A stretch of DNA of 64,000 nt from Marinobacterium nitratireducens (GCF_014645375.1 NZ_BMLT01000003.1:105972-169971); one strand, 5' to 3'; counted from the first letter of the stretch, positions 9,029 through 18,831 are shown. Notes: generated by a model from the sequence alone, not told the origin. Numbers and translations are program-made.

Positions 9029-9571
9029 ATGGTGCAGCAACACGACAGCAATCTGATCGCGACGGACCGCCGCTGGCCCGAGGGCACACGCCCCTCGACG
9101 GACGAAATATGGCACCTGCTCGAAGAGGTACCCGATCCCGAAGTGCCGGTGGTCAACGTGGTCGAACTCGGCATCGTGCGCGAGCTAGCCTGGAACGGCG
9201 ATATCCTCGAAGTCACGCTGACGCCGACCTACTCCGGCTGCCCGGCGACGCACTTCATCGAGGAGGAGATCGGCGCCGCGCTGAACCGCGCGGGACTTGC
9301 CAATCACCGCCTGAAGCAGCGCCTGGCGCCGGCCTGGACCACAGACTGGATCACCGATGCTGCGCGCGAAAAACTGCGTGCCTTCGGCATCGCGCCGCCC
9401 CAGGGAAGCGCCAGCAAGCGCAGCCTGCTCGGCGAGGATCCGGAGGTCACCTGCCCGCAGTGCGGTTCCACGCATACCGAGCAGGTCAGCGAGTTCGGTT
9501 CCACCGCCTGCAAGGCGCTGTACCGCTGCAAGGAATGCCTCGAGCCGTTTGACTACTTCAAGTGCATCTAG
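9029..9571 (+). CDS. paaD: PaaD, iron-sulfur maturation factor for the epoxidase reductase
   Basis: A 180-residue protein with an N-terminal MIP18/DUF59 domain (EVPDPEVPVVNVVELGIV and TPTYSGCPATHFIEEEI) and a C-terminal zinc ribbon (CPQCGST ... YRCKECLEPF). The family is thought to help assemble the [2Fe-2S] centre of PaaE. The ATG at 9029 is preceded by GAGGTGA; the open frame extends far upstream through paaC but lacks family similarity there. A 234-nt gap holding a palindromic repeat separates it from paaE. Confidence 0.93.
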   Translation: MVQQHDSNLIATDRRWPEGTRPSTDEIWHLLEEVPDPEVPVVNVVELGIVRELAWNGDILEVTLTPTYSGCPATHFIEEEIGAALNRAGLANHRLKQRLAPAWTTDWITDAAREKLRAFGIAPPQGSASKRSLLGEDPEVTCPQCGSTHTEQVSEFGSTACKALYRCKECLEPFDYFKCI

Positions 9572-9597
9572 GGGCCTGTTAGCGCGGCTGGCCGGGT

Positions 9598-9684
9598 GTT
9601 GGGTTACGCGGCTACGCCGCTGGACCCAACCTACATATCGACGTTTCGTAGGTTGGGTCTAGGCCCGCAGGGCCGTAACCCAAC
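9598..9684. repeat. GTAGGTTGGGT palindromic repeat, copy 1 (nested)
   Basis: Two nested inverted repeats are seen: outer GTTGGGTTACG (9598-9608) with CGTAACCCAAC (9674-9684), and inner ACCCAACCTAC (9624-9634) with GTAGGTTGGGT (9648-9658). The whole can fold into a long branched hairpin. It sits inside the paa operon, between paaD and paaE, in a 234-nt gap with no gene. Related copies are near 16096, 22792 and 63902. Confidence 0.9.
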
Positions 9685-9805
9685 AGTGGTTACAGCCGAC
9701 ACCGGATTCAAACCAACGACGGACGAACCGGCACCGCGACAGGCCAGGCAAACGCTTTCCGATACCCGAGGGATCGGCAGGCACCAAACAAGAGAGAGAA
9801 AAATC

Positions 9806-10879
9806 ATGAGCCGTTTTCATACGCTGGAAGTGGCGGACGTGCGCCAGGAAACCCGCGACGCCGTCTCTATTGCCTTCCATGTTCCGGCCGAGCTGAAGGA
9901 CAGCTTCCGCTTCAAGCAGGGCCAGCATCTGGTACTGCGCGCCGAGCTGGATAACGAGGAAGTTCGCCGCTCCTACTCGATCTGCGCCGGCGCCAACGAC
10001 GACGAACTGCGCATCGCGGTGAAACGCGTATCCGGCGGCCTGTTTTCCAACTACCTTAACGACCGCGCCCAAAAGGGCCTCAGAATCGAGGCGATGCCGC
10101 CGTCCGGCCACTTCTACACCGAACTCGATGCCGATCGCGAAGGCGCCTATCTCGGCGTTGCCGCCGGCAGTGGCATCACGCCGATCTTCTCGATCATCAA
10201 GACCACGCTGGAAAGCGAGCCGAAGAGCCACTTCACCCTGTTCTACGGCAACCGCGCCACCACCAGCACCATATTCCGCGAGCAGCTGGAAGACCTGAAG
10301 AACCGCTTTATGGAGCGCCTCAACCTGGTCTACATCATGACCCGCGAGCAGCAGGACATCGAGCTCTACAACGGCCGCATCGACCGCGACAAGTGCAAGG
10401 CGCTGTTCGACCGCTGGCTCGACGTGCCCAACCTCACGGCAGCCTTCCTCTGCGGCCCCCAGACCATGACCGAGACGGTGCGCGACGAGTTGCTGGCGCA
10501 CCAGCTAGACAAGGCCAGGATCCACTTCGAGCTGTTCGCGCCCACCGGCGGCAACCACCGTCAGGCGCGCCGTGAAAAGCTGCCCGAAGCACCGACGGAG
10601 ATGTGCGACATCACCGTCATCGCCGACGGCCGCAGCCTGGCCTTCGAACTGGCCAAGAATGCCGAAAACATTCTCGACGCCGGCAATGCTCACGGCGCCG
10701 ACCTGCCCTACTCCTGCAAGGCCGGTGTCTGCTCCACCTGCCGCGCCAAAGTGATCGAGGGCGAGGTGGAGATGGACGCCAATTTCGCCCTGGAGGATTA
10801 CGAAGTGGAGGCCGGCTACGTGCTCTCCTGCCAGTGCTATCCGGTGACCGACAAGGTCGTCCTCGACTTCGATCAGTAA
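9806..10879 (+). CDS. paaE: PaaE, reductase of phenylacetyl-CoA epoxidase
   Basis: A 357-residue NAD(P)H oxidoreductase that feeds electrons to PaaA. In order it has an FAD-binding domain (RRSYSICAG, residues about 54-62), a nucleotide-binding domain (GVAAGSGITPIFSIIKT and CGPQTMTE) and a C-terminal plant-type [2Fe-2S] domain with SCKAGVCSTCRAKV and the fourth Cys in VLSCQCYP. The ATG at 9806 is preceded by AGAGAGAGAAAAA; the upstream part of the frame falls in the repeat and is not coding. Confidence 0.95.
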   Translation: MSRFHTLEVADVRQETRDAVSIAFHVPAELKDSFRFKQGQHLVLRAELDNEEVRRSYSICAGANDDELRIAVKRVSGGLFSNYLNDRAQKGLRIEAMPPSGHFYTELDADREGAYLGVAAGSGITPIFSIIKTTLESEPKSHFTLFYGNRATTSTIFREQLEDLKNRFMERLNLVYIMTREQQDIELYNGRIDRDKCKALFDRWLDVPNLTAAFLCGPQTMTETVRDELLAHQLDKARIHFELFAPTGGNHRQARREKLPEAPTEMCDITVIADGRSLAFELAKNAENILDAGNAHGADLPYSCKAGVCSTCRAKVIEGEVEMDANFALEDYEVEAGYVLSCQCYPVTDKVVLDFDQ

Positions 10880-10894
10880 AAAGGTTCTTTCGAC

Positions 10895-12940
10895 ATGAAA
10901 TTGCAAAGCTACATCGACGGTCAGTGGCGCGAAGGCAATGATGCCGGCACCGACGTGTTCAACGCCCTGAACGGCGAACTAGTCTGCAGCGTCAGCAGCA
11001 GCGGCATCGACTTCGCTGCCGCCCTGCGCTACGCGCGCCAGCAGGGCGGACCCGCCTTGCGGAAGCTGACGTTCCATGAACGCGCCAATGCGCTGAAAGC
11101 GCTGGCCCAGCATCTGCAGGCCAAAAAGGAAGACTTCTATCGCATCTCCGCCTGGACCGGCGCCACCCGCGCCGACAGCTGGATCGATATCGAGGGCGGC
11201 ATCAGCACCCTGTTCACCTATTCCAGCCTGGTGCGGCGCGAGCTGCCGAACGAGACCTTCCTGGTCGAGGACGCCGCCATTCGCCTGTCCGCCGACGATT
11301 CCTTCAGCGCCCGCCACCTGCTGGTACCCAAGCAGGGTGTCGCGGTGCATATCAACGCCTTCAACTTTCCCTGCTGGGGGATGCTGGAGAAAATCGCGCC
11401 GAGCCTTGCCGCCGGCGTGCCGGTGATCGTAAAACCGGCCACCGCTTCAGCCTATCTGACCGAAGCGATGGTGCGCGAAATCATCGACAGCGGTCTGCTG
11501 CCCGAGGGTTCGATCCAGCTGATTTCAGGCAGCGTCGGCAACCTGCTCGAGCTGCTCGACGAGCAGGACGTGGTAACGTTCACCGGCTCCGCCAGCACCG
11601 GTCAGAAGCTGCGCAGCCACCCCAATATCGTCGCCAGGTCGATCCCCTTCACCATGGAAGCCGATTCGCTCAACTGCTGCATCCTGGGCGAAACCGTCGA
11701 GCCCGGCTCTGCAGAGTTCGATCTCTTCGTCAAGGAGGTGGTGCGGGAAATGACCGTCAAGGCGGGCCAGAAGTGCACCGCCATTCGCCGCGCCATCGTG
11801 CCCCGCAACCGCGTCGAGGCCGTCGCAGATGCAATCAAGGCCCGTCTCGACAAGATCGTCGTCGGCGACCCGTCGGTCGAGGGCGTGCGCATGGGACCGC
11901 TGGTCGGCCGCAGCCAGGTCGACGATGTCTGGAATCGTCTCGACGAGCTGCGCCAGAGCTGCGAGCTGATCTTCGGCGGCGAACGGAACTTCCCGGTGGT
12001 CGGCGGCAGCAGCGAGAGCGGAGCCTTCTTCCCGCCGACCCTGCTCTATGCCGACAAGCCGCTCGAGACCGAAGCGCCGCACGCAATCGAGGCCTTCGGC
12101 CCGGTTTCCACCCTGATGGCGTACGACGGCATCGATGAGGCCATCGCCATCGCCCGCATGGGCAAGGGTAGCCTCGCCGGTTCCATTGTCACCGCGGACA
12201 ACCGCGAAGCCCGCGAACTGGTGCTCGGCTGCGCCGCCTGGCACGGCCGCATGCTGGTGCTGAACGCCGACTGCGCCAAGACATCGACCGGCCACGGTTC
12301 GCCGCTGCCCACCCTGGTTCACGGCGGCCCCGGTCGCGCCGGCGGCGGCGAGGAACTGGGCGGTCTGCGCGCGGTGAAGCACTACATGCAGCGCACCGCG
12401 ATCCAGGGCCACCCGACCACGCTGACCGCGATCACCAACGAGTTCAACCCGGGCTCGCAGCAGATCCAGGACCCGGTGCACCCGTTCCGCAAACACTTCG
12501 AAGACCTGCAGATCGGTGAAACCCTGATCACCCACCGCCGCACCGTCACCGAAGCGGATATCGTCAACTTCGGCTGCCTGTCGGGCGATCACTTCTACGC
12601 CCATTTCGACGAACTGGCGGCGAAGGACTCGCTGTTCGGCAAGCGCGTCGCCCACGGCTACTTCGTGATTTCGGCCGCCGCCGGGATGTTCGTGGAGCCG
12701 TCTCCGGGCCCGGTGCTGGCCAACTACGGCATGGAAAACCTGCGCTTCGTGGAGCCTGTCGGTATCGGCGACACCATCCAGGTTCGCCTGACCTGCAAGC
12801 AGAAGATCAGGAAAGACCGCCGTTCCGAAGACGAGCAACCCAACGGCGTCGTGGTGTGGGATGTGGAGGTGCGCAATCAGCACGACCAGCCGGTAGCGCT
12901 GTACAACATCCTGACGCTGGTCGCCCGCCGCGAAGGCTGA
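10895..12940 (+). CDS. paaZ: PaaZ, bifunctional oxepin-CoA hydrolase / semialdehyde dehydrogenase
   Basis: A full-length 681-residue ring-opening enzyme. The N-terminal ~520 residues form an aldehyde dehydrogenase domain with the catalytic Cys in [11 protein letters not shown] and the Glu in MEADSLNCC. The C-terminal ~150 residues form a MaoC-like hydratase domain with [14 protein letters not shown] (Asp and His dyad) and RVAHGYF. The hydratase opens the oxepin ring and the dehydrogenase oxidises the resulting semialdehyde. It lies 15 nt after paaE and closes the operon, with a strong hairpin just downstream. Confidence 0.96.
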   Translation: MKLQSYIDGQWREGNDAGTDVFNALNGELVCSVSSSGIDFAAALRYARQQGGPALRKLTFHERANALKALAQHLQAKKEDFYRISAWTGATRADSWIDIEGGISTLFTYSSLVRRELPNETFLVEDAAIRLSADDSFSARHLLVPKQGVAVHINAFNFPCWGMLEKIAPSLAAGVPVIVKPATASAYLTEAMVREIIDSGLLPEGSIQLISGSVGNLLELLDEQDVVTFTGSASTGQKLRSHPNIVARSIPFTMEADSLNCCILGETVEPGSAEFDLFVKEVVREMTVKAGQKCTAIRRAIVPRNRVEAVADAIKARLDKIVVGDPSVEGVRMGPLVGRSQVDDVWNRLDELRQSCELIFGGERNFPVVGGSSESGAFFPPTLLYADKPLETEAPHAIEAFGPVSTLMAYDGIDEAIAIARMGKGSLAGSIVTADNREARELVLGCAAWHGRMLVLNADCAKTSTGHGSPLPTLVHGGPGRAGGGEELGGLRAVKHYMQRTAIQGHPTTLTAITNEFNPGSQQIQDPVHPFRKHFEDLQIGETLITHRRTVTEADIVNFGCLSGDHFYAHFDELAAKDSLFGKRVAHGYFVISAAAGMFVEPSPGPVLANYGMENLRFVEPVGIGDTIQVRLTCKQKIRKDRRSEDEQPNGVVVWDVEVRNQHDQPVALYNILTLVARREG

Positions 12941-12945
12941 TAGCA

Positions 12946-12977
12946 GCGGACGCCCCCGGTACGCCGGGGGCGTCCGC
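12946..12977 (+). terminator. Hairpin terminator after paaZ
   Basis: Perfect 14-bp stem GCGGACGCCCCCGG / CCGGGGGCGTCCGC with a TACG loop, beginning six bases after the paaZ stop. There is no long T tract (CGTTGTG follows), so it may be only partly terminating. It separates the paa transcript from the TRAP genes. Confidence 0.75.
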
Positions 12978-13032
12978 CGTTGTGACAACGGGCACTAAAA
13001 CGAAGCCGATAACCATAAGAAAGGACAGGTCC

Positions 13033-14046
13033 ATGATTCTGAAAAAACTCTTGCGCCTCGGCGCGACCCTCGCCGCCTTCAGCGCCCTGCCGGCGCTGGC
13101 CCAGACCGAAATGCACGTCGCCAGCTGGCTGCCGCCGACCCATCCGCACAACGCCGTGGTATTGCCCACCTGGGGCCAATGGATCGAAGAAGCCACCGAG
13201 GGACGCGTGACCCTCAAGATCGACTACGATCTGGGCCATCCCAAGGACATGTTCACCCTGGTCGAGGATGGCGTCGCCGATGCCGGCTGGTCGTTCCACG
13301 GTTATGTGCCGGGCCGCTTCCAGCTGACCCAGATCGTCGAGCAGCCGCTGCTCGGCGCCAATGCCGAGGCCGCATCGGTGGCCTACTGGCGCGTCTACGA
13401 AAAATACCTAAAGCCCGCCGAGGAACATATCGGCCTCGAAGTCGTCGGTCTGTTCACCCATGCGCCCGGCCAGATTCAGATGGCCGAGCCGATCCAGAGC
13501 CTCGCCGAACTCGCAGGCAAGAAAATCCGCCTTGGCGGCGGGATCCAGAGCGCGCTGGGCGAGCGCATGCAGGTAACGCCGGTCAACGCGCCTGCCACCA
13601 AGGTCTACGAAATGATGCAGCAGGGTGTGATCGACGGCGCTTTCATGCCGCTGTGCGAGCAGAAGGTGCTGCGTCTGAGCGAGGTCGCCGATAACCTGAC
13701 GCTGCTGCCGGGCGGCATGTACCTCGGCAGCTTCGGGATCTTCATCAACCCGGACTTCCTCGAGGACCTGACGGACGAGGATCGCGAGGCGATCCTCAGC
13801 GTGTCCGGCGAGAAGCTCTCGCAGCTGGCCGGCAGGGTCTGGGACCAGTGCGGCACCGATGCCCTGGCGGCCAGCCGCGAGGCCGGCGTCAACGTCGTCG
13901 AGGTCGCCGAGGGCGAACCGATGGCCGAGGAGTTCCGCCAGCTTGCCGAAGGGCTCGACGAGGCATGGTTCAAGCAGGTCGAGGGCAGCGGCGTCGACAC
14001 CAAAGCCGCGCTGGCCGAACTGCGCGAAATCGCCCGCAACTACTGA
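13033..14046 (+). CDS. dctP: TRAP transporter solute-binding protein, DctP family
   Basis: Periplasmic binding protein of 337 residues with a signal peptide (KKLLRLGATLAAFSALPALAQ) and a mature start near TEMHVASWLPP. The family shows in GVADAGWSFHGYVPGRF, PIQSLAELAGKKIRLGGG and the YEMMQQGVIDGAFMP block, where the ligand-binding Arg is in KIRLGG. The adjacent paa genes make an aromatic or carboxylate ligand plausible, but the ligand cannot be read from sequence. The ATG at 13033 follows AAGAAAGGACAGG; the longer frame overlaps the paaZ end and hairpin. Confidence 0.92.
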   Translation: MILKKLLRLGATLAAFSALPALAQTEMHVASWLPPTHPHNAVVLPTWGQWIEEATEGRVTLKIDYDLGHPKDMFTLVEDGVADAGWSFHGYVPGRFQLTQIVEQPLLGANAEAASVAYWRVYEKYLKPAEEHIGLEVVGLFTHAPGQIQMAEPIQSLAELAGKKIRLGGGIQSALGERMQVTPVNAPATKVYEMMQQGVIDGAFMPLCEQKVLRLSEVADNLTLLPGGMYLGSFGIFINPDFLEDLTDEDREAILSVSGEKLSQLAGRVWDQCGTDALAASREAGVNVVEVAEGEPMAEEFRQLAEGLDEAWFKQVEGSGVDTKAALAELREIARNY

Positions 14047-14162
14047 CCGGCCCTGCAGCCAGCCGCTCGAAGCCCGGCGGTGCCGGGTCAGCGTTCCGGC
14101 CGCCGGGCTCGTTCGGGTCCGGCCGGCCAACTCCATTGATCCTGATTGCGAGGACTACTCCC

Positions 14163-14690
14163 ATGCCTTTCTCTGCCTGGCTGCGTGAGCACTACCGGGA
14201 AAAAGGTCCGATGAAACTGCTGGCATTCGCGCTCGAGGCGCTTGCCGCCCTGGCGCTGGCACTGCTGATGCTGCTGACCTGCGCCGATGTCATCGGCCGC
14301 TACTTCTTCAGCAATGCGGTCGACGGCGCGGTCGAGATGACCGAAATCGCCATTGCCGTGATCGTCTTTGCCGAGATCCCGGTCATCACCTGGCGCGGCA
14401 CCCATGTCGTGGTCGACATCATGGACAACGCCTTCGGCCCCACCCTGGTGAGATTCCTGGAAAGCCTGACGAGCCTGATCATCGCCGCGGCGCTGTACTT
14501 CCTCGGCAATCGCATTTTCGTCGAGGCGGCGCGCTCGCTGCGCCGCGGCGAAGTCACGGAGCACCTGCAACTGCCCGTCGGCTACGTCATCCAGTATATC
14601 GGCGTGATGTGCTGGGTCGCCGCCGCCGGGACCCTGGTGTGGAGCGCCTGCCGGCTCTACGAGCGCCGCCGCACCGCCGCGTCGGCCTGA
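14163..14690 (+). CDS. dctQ: TRAP transporter small membrane subunit, DctQ family
   Basis: A 175-residue inner-membrane protein with four predicted hydrophobic segments: LLAFALEALAALALALLML, IAIAVIVFAEIPVI, SLTSLIIAAALYFLG and YVIQYIGVMCWVAAAGTLVW. The DctQ landmark VIGRYFFSNAVDGAVEMTE is near residues 42-60. AGGAC precedes the ATG at 14163; a second ATG at codon 16 is also possible. It lies 116 nt after dctP. Confidence 0.9.
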   Translation: MPFSAWLREHYREKGPMKLLAFALEALAALALALLMLLTCADVIGRYFFSNAVDGAVEMTEIAIAVIVFAEIPVITWRGTHVVVDIMDNAFGPTLVRFLESLTSLIIAAALYFLGNRIFVEAARSLRRGEVTEHLQLPVGYVIQYIGVMCWVAAAGTLVWSACRLYERRRTAASA

Positions 14691-14738
14691 GCCGCGGCAG
14701 CTTCCCAAACCTGACAAGCACAATACGGGTACCCAACT

Positions 14739-16067
14739 ATGACTGTCGCACTCGTCGGCTTCGCACTGCTGCTGTTTCTGATCGTGATGGTACGGATTCC
14801 GCTCGCCTTCGCGATGGCCCTGGTGGGCTTTTTCGGCTTCGCCTTCCTGTCGGGCCTCGGCTTCGACAACTTCATGGACTTTCGCTGGACCGCTCCGCTG
14901 GCCATGGCCTCTTCACGGGTGGTCTCGACCGCTCAGGAATACAGCCTCTCGGTCATCCCGCTATTCATCCTGATGGGCAACCTGGTGACCCGTTCGGGGC
15001 TTTCGCACGAGCTGTACCGCGCCTCCAACGCCTTCCTCGGCCACCTCAAGGGGGGGCTGTCGATGGCCACCGTGGTCGCCTGCGGCGGCTTCTCGGCGAT
15101 CTGCGGTTCCAGCCTCGCCACCTCGGCGACCATGGCCAAGGTGGCGATGCCGCCGATGCGAAAATACGGCTACGACGACTCGCTCGCCACCGCATCCATC
15201 GCCGCCGGTGGCACCCTCGGCATCCTGATCCCGCCAAGCGTGATTCTGGTGATCTACGGCCTGCTCACCGAAACCAGTATCCGCGAACTCTTCGCTGCCG
15301 GCTTTCTGCCGGGACTGATCGGTATCCTGCTGTATCTCGGCGCGGTGCGCTACGTGGTCTGGCGCCATCCCGAGAAGGGCCCGGGCGGCGAGCGCCAGAG
15401 CTGGCCCGAGCGCCTGGGGGCGCTGAAAGACGTGCGCGATATTCTGCTGCTGTTCGTGCTGGTGATGGGCGGTATCTATTTCGGCATTTTCACGCCGACC
15501 GAGGCGGCCGGTATCGGCGCCGGCGGGGCCTTCATCATTGCGCTGATGCGCAAGTCGCTGAACCTGAAATCCCTGTTCGAGCTGCTGACCGACACCGCCC
15601 GTACCAGCGCCATGCTGTTCGCGGTGCTGATCGGCGCGCTGATCTTCTCCAACTTCATCAACCGCGCCGGTCTGCCGGACGAATTGCTGGCGTTCGTCAC
15701 CTCGCTGGACGTGCCGCCGATGGCGGTGATCTTCGTGATCCTGCTGATCTACATGATCCTCGGCATGGTGTTCGAGAGCCTGTCGATGCTGCTGCTGACG
15801 GTGCCGATCTTCTTCCCGCTGGTGCAGAGCCTGGGCTTCGACCCGGTCTGGTTCGGTATCGTGGTGGTGATTGTGACCGAGATCAGCCTGATCACACCAC
15901 CGGTCGGGATGAACGTCTTCGTGCTCAGCGCCGTGCTGCCGGATGTGCGCACCGGGGTCATCTTCCGCGGCATCACGCCCTTCTGGTGCGCCGACATCCT
16001 GCGCCTGCTGCTGATCACCCTGGTGAGCTGGTTCTCTCTGGTACTGCCGCAGTTGCTGTATCGGTAG
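14739..16067 (+). CDS. dctM: TRAP transporter large permease, DctM family
   Basis: A 442-residue polytopic permease, the expected DctM size, with about 12 hydrophobic helices. Signature stretches are SVIPLFILMGNLV, the inner GGFSAICGSSLATSATMA and IPPSVILVIYGL, and the C-terminal EISLITPPVGMNVFVLS. It completes the dctPQM set 48 nt after dctQ. No terminator is obvious; a palindromic repeat follows. Confidence 0.94.
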   Translation: MTVALVGFALLLFLIVMVRIPLAFAMALVGFFGFAFLSGLGFDNFMDFRWTAPLAMASSRVVSTAQEYSLSVIPLFILMGNLVTRSGLSHELYRASNAFLGHLKGGLSMATVVACGGFSAICGSSLATSATMAKVAMPPMRKYGYDDSLATASIAAGGTLGILIPPSVILVIYGLLTETSIRELFAAGFLPGLIGILLYLGAVRYVVWRHPEKGPGGERQSWPERLGALKDVRDILLLFVLVMGGIYFGIFTPTEAAGIGAGGAFIIALMRKSLNLKSLFELLTDTARTSAMLFAVLIGALIFSNFINRAGLPDELLAFVTSLDVPPMAVIFVILLIYMILGMVFESLSMLLLTVPIFFPLVQSLGFDPVWFGIVVVIVTEISLITPPVGMNVFVLSAVLPDVRTGVIFRGITPFWCADILRLLLITLVSWFSLVLPQLLYR

Positions 16068-16095
16068 CACCTGGGCACTGGAAGCCGTTACCGCT

Positions 16096-16162
16096 GATGG
16101 GTTACGCCGCCCTGAGCAGCCTGCTAAACGGCAGGACAGCTCCGATGGCGGCGTAGCCCATC
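16096..16162. repeat. GTAGG-TGGGT palindromic repeat, copy 2
   Basis: Inverted repeat GATGGGTTACGCCGCC (16096-16111) with GGCGGCGTAGCCCATC (16147-16162), 15 of 16 positions paired. It is followed by CTAC, the reverse of the GTAG start found in other copies. It lies between the converging ends of dctM and the diguanylate cyclase gene and may serve as a bidirectional stop. Confidence 0.85.
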
Positions 16163-16200
16163 CTACAGATCAATGCCTGTTTAGCGCCGGACGCCGGCAT

Positions 16201-17907
16201 TCAGCCGGCGTTCTGTGCGATAACGGAGTCCTCGGCCCGCTCGATTCGGTTGCGGCCCGAACGTTTGGCGCGGTAAAGGGCCTGGTCGGCTCTCTCGAAT
16301 ACCTCGGTGATGGTGGTGTGTCCGCTGAATTCGCAGACGCCGATCGAGGCCGTGACGCGCAGCGTTTCGCCACGGAAATGGAACGGCAGCCCCGCCACAT
16401 GCTGGCGAATGCGCTCCATCCGTTGCATGGCTGCGTCGACCGGACTTCCGGGCAACAGGATAACGAATTCCTCGCCGCCGTAGCGGGCGATAAAATGCTC
16501 GGGCCCCAGCATGCCGGCGGTTTCACGGGCGACCAGCTGGATAGCCTTGTCCCCGGCCAGGTGGCCATAGCGATCATTGATATCTTTTAGCTTGTCGAGG
16601 TCGAACACCGCCAGCGAAAGTGGCCCGTCGCCCCGCTTCCAGCGCTGAAATTCCTGCACCACCCGATCGTCGTAGGCCGCGCGGTTGGGCAGTCCGGACA
16701 ACGGATCGGTGTTCGCGAGCCTTTGCGATTCGGCCACCTGTTGCTGCAACTTGCGGCTATCCGCCTCCAGCTCACGCAGGCGCTCCCTCAACTGATCGGC
16801 CTCGGCCACCGCGTCCTGTTCACGCTCCGCTTCGCGAACCATGAAATGGGCGACGGAGTCGAGGATCGATGTCATGCTGGAGTTGATCGAATGCTTGAGG
16901 TTCTGCAGGTCCGTCGCACCGCTCAGTGACGCCTGTACCTCGCCGACGTGCCGGCGCATCGCCGCTTCCAGTTCAGTGTTGTTGTCGCGGGCGCGGGACT
17001 GCAGGCGCTGGTTGGAGTCGAGCATCTGGTCAACTTCACGCAGCCGGCTGCTGAGCGTTTCCAGAAAGGCCCCGATTTCGGACTTCACCTGGCCGAACGC
17101 ACCCAGTACCCATTCGGCAAGCGCCTGCAGCCAGTTCACCAGCTGATCCCCATCGCGGCAGGATTCCAGCCCGCTCAACAGCCGGTCGCGCTCCTGCTCG
17201 CCAATTTCGGACAACGGAAGCTCGCTGAGCATCCGCTTCAGTTCCCGGGTCAGGCGGTTGAGATTGACGACCGCCCCCGCCTCCTGCTGTTTGACAGCCA
17301 CGGCCAGAGGCTCGGTTTCCGTCCCGAGCGGGCAGGTCTGCCGCTCCGGTTTAGATGCAGCCCGGTCATCGCCCGCGCCGAAGATACGTTCGAAAAAGCC
17401 TCGCCGGGGCGCCGCCACCGGTGCCGGCCGGGCAAGCGCACGCACGGCGCTGCCCTGCAGTTCGCTGTACTGCGCCAGCAGCTCTGGGTAGGCACGAAGA
17501 TTATCGGACTGCTTTTTGATGTCGTGACTCAACGCCTTGAGGGCATCGAGCTGCTCGGCCGGCAGATCGCAGACGAGCAGCTGGTCGACCAGCTGCGCCA
17601 TCGCCTCGATAAAGCGTTCGGCCCCGGCGCAGCGTTCGAGATCGAACTGACGGGCGCTTTGTTTCAGCTGCTGGGCAAGCGCCTCGAGGCTGCCCTCATC
17701 GGCGTCGTCCTGCCGGATCACCGCCGACAGCTGGCGAAGCTCTGCATCGAGCACATCGTCGCCGCCGCGAGAAGCCAGAATGATGTGATCAACGAGCGAC
17801 TGTAGCGTTCGTACCTTCTGCCTGAGCCGCGTCTCTTCCTGTTCCGTCACCGCAAGCTGATCAAAGTATTTCTGCCGCCAGCGTTCTGATTCGGACAGCA
17901 CCGTCAT
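16201..17907 (-). CDS. Soluble diguanylate cyclase (GGDEF)
   Basis: A 568-residue protein predicted to make cyclic di-GMP. The GGDEF domain occupies the last ~165 residues: DPLSGLPNRAAYDDRV, FDLDKLKDINDRYGHLAGD and the active loop RYGGEEF (GGEEF at 477-481). The allosteric RxxD site expected a few residues before the loop reads GPEH, so product inhibition through an I-site is probably absent. The N-terminal 400 residues are helical and coiled-coil-like, without membrane segments or a recognised sensor domain. Its target is unknown. Confidence 0.9.
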   Translation of the reverse strand: MTVLSESERWRQKYFDQLAVTEQEETRLRQKVRTLQSLVDHIILASRGGDDVLDAELRQLSAVIRQDDADEGSLEALAQQLKQSARQFDLERCAGAERFIEAMAQLVDQLLVCDLPAEQLDALKALSHDIKKQSDNLRAYPELLAQYSELQGSAVRALARPAPVAAPRRGFFERIFGAGDDRAASKPERQTCPLGTETEPLAVAVKQQEAGAVVNLNRLTRELKRMLSELPLSEIGEQERDRLLSGLESCRDGDQLVNWLQALAEWVLGAFGQVKSEIGAFLETLSSRLREVDQMLDSNQRLQSRARDNNTELEAAMRRHVGEVQASLSGATDLQNLKHSINSSMTSILDSVAHFMVREAEREQDAVAEADQLRERLRELEADSRKLQQQVAESQRLANTDPLSGLPNRAAYDDRVVQEFQRWKRGDGPLSLAVFDLDKLKDINDRYGHLAGDKAIQLVARETAGMLGPEHFIARYGGEEFVILLPGSPVDAAMQRMERIRQHVAGLPFHFRGETLRVTASIGVCEFSGHTTITEVFERADQALYRAKRSGRNRIERAEDSVIAQNAG

Positions 17908-18066
17908 GAGCCTTCCCTTGATCCTTTCGTTATCCCACGCATCTAACCAGCAAACGCGGCGCCGGGCAACAGAGCGCTGCCGGTTTTACCGAGTTTTACC
18001 TGGCACCAGCCCACGAGGGCCGTTGCCTGACAGGTCCGCACGACCTGGCCGCCGCCCACAGCTCCT

Positions 18067-18831
18067 TCAGCGCTGCATGACGCTGATCAGCTCGGATTTA
18101 CGCGCAACGCCCAGCTTCCTGTAAGCCCGCTTGCGGTACGTCACCACACTGTGTTCGGACAACCCCAGGCGCCTGCCGATGGTCTTGGCCGTGTGCCCCT
18201 GCAGCACCATCTCGCATATCTGCGCCTCGCGCTCCGACAGCGAGGCCGACAGCAGTCGCCGCTCGTTCTGTACCCGCCCCTCCTCGCGAAAATGTCGTAT
18301 AAGCAGCGCACTCAGTAATGCTGCCCCCTGCCCGAGCCTTTGAACCTCGTCGCCGGAAAAGCCGCCATCGCGCCCGGAGCGGTAGAAATTGATGTAGAAG
18401 ACTTCGCCGCCCTGTTCATCCCGCGCCAGGATCGCGAACTTCTGCGCCAGATCCGGCACATTGAAGAAACGCTTGCGATAGACCGGCGACAGGGTGCCCC
18501 GCAGCATCAGTTCGCAGGCAGGCTGGCCGGGGCTTTCAAGCAGTTCCCTGGCCAGGCGGCCGAGCAGCTCGTCATTATGGTAGCTGCCGTCGACGTATTG
18601 CGCCGCCAGTTTCAACCCCAGTTCCGGGTTATGGACATTGTGCGCCAGGTAACAGCGCGCCTGCTCGCGATCATCGGAAACGCCGAACACCATGCACTGG
18701 TCGATAACGGCCAGCTGGTCCAGCAGCAGGAAGAAGCGTGGGTAGAACCGGCCGCCACCCAGCGCTTCGATACAGGCCGCCACGCGCAGCCCCAATGTAT
18801 CCAGAGTATCAAGCATGCCACCACCCGCCAC
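18067..18831 (-). CDS. LuxR-type transcriptional regulator
   Basis: A 254-residue regulator. The C-terminal LuxR helix-turn-helix is clear: LSEREAQICEMVLQGHTAKT followed by IGRRLGLSEHSVVTYRKRAYRKLGV. The N-terminal ~190 residues resemble no ligand domain I can name. It is divergent from the flavin monooxygenase gene across a 127-nt region, so that gene is its most likely target. No receiver Asp pattern is visible. Confidence 0.85.
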   Translation of the reverse strand: MAGGGMLDTLDTLGLRVAACIEALGGGRFYPRFFLLLDQLAVIDQCMVFGVSDDREQARCYLAHNVHNPELGLKLAAQYVDGSYHNDELLGRLARELLESPGQPACELMLRGTLSPVYRKRFFNVPDLAQKFAILARDEQGGEVFYINFYRSGRDGGFSGDEVQRLGQGAALLSALLIRHFREEGRVQNERRLLSASLSEREAQICEMVLQGHTAKTIGRRLGLSEHSVVTYRKRAYRKLGVARKSELISVMQR

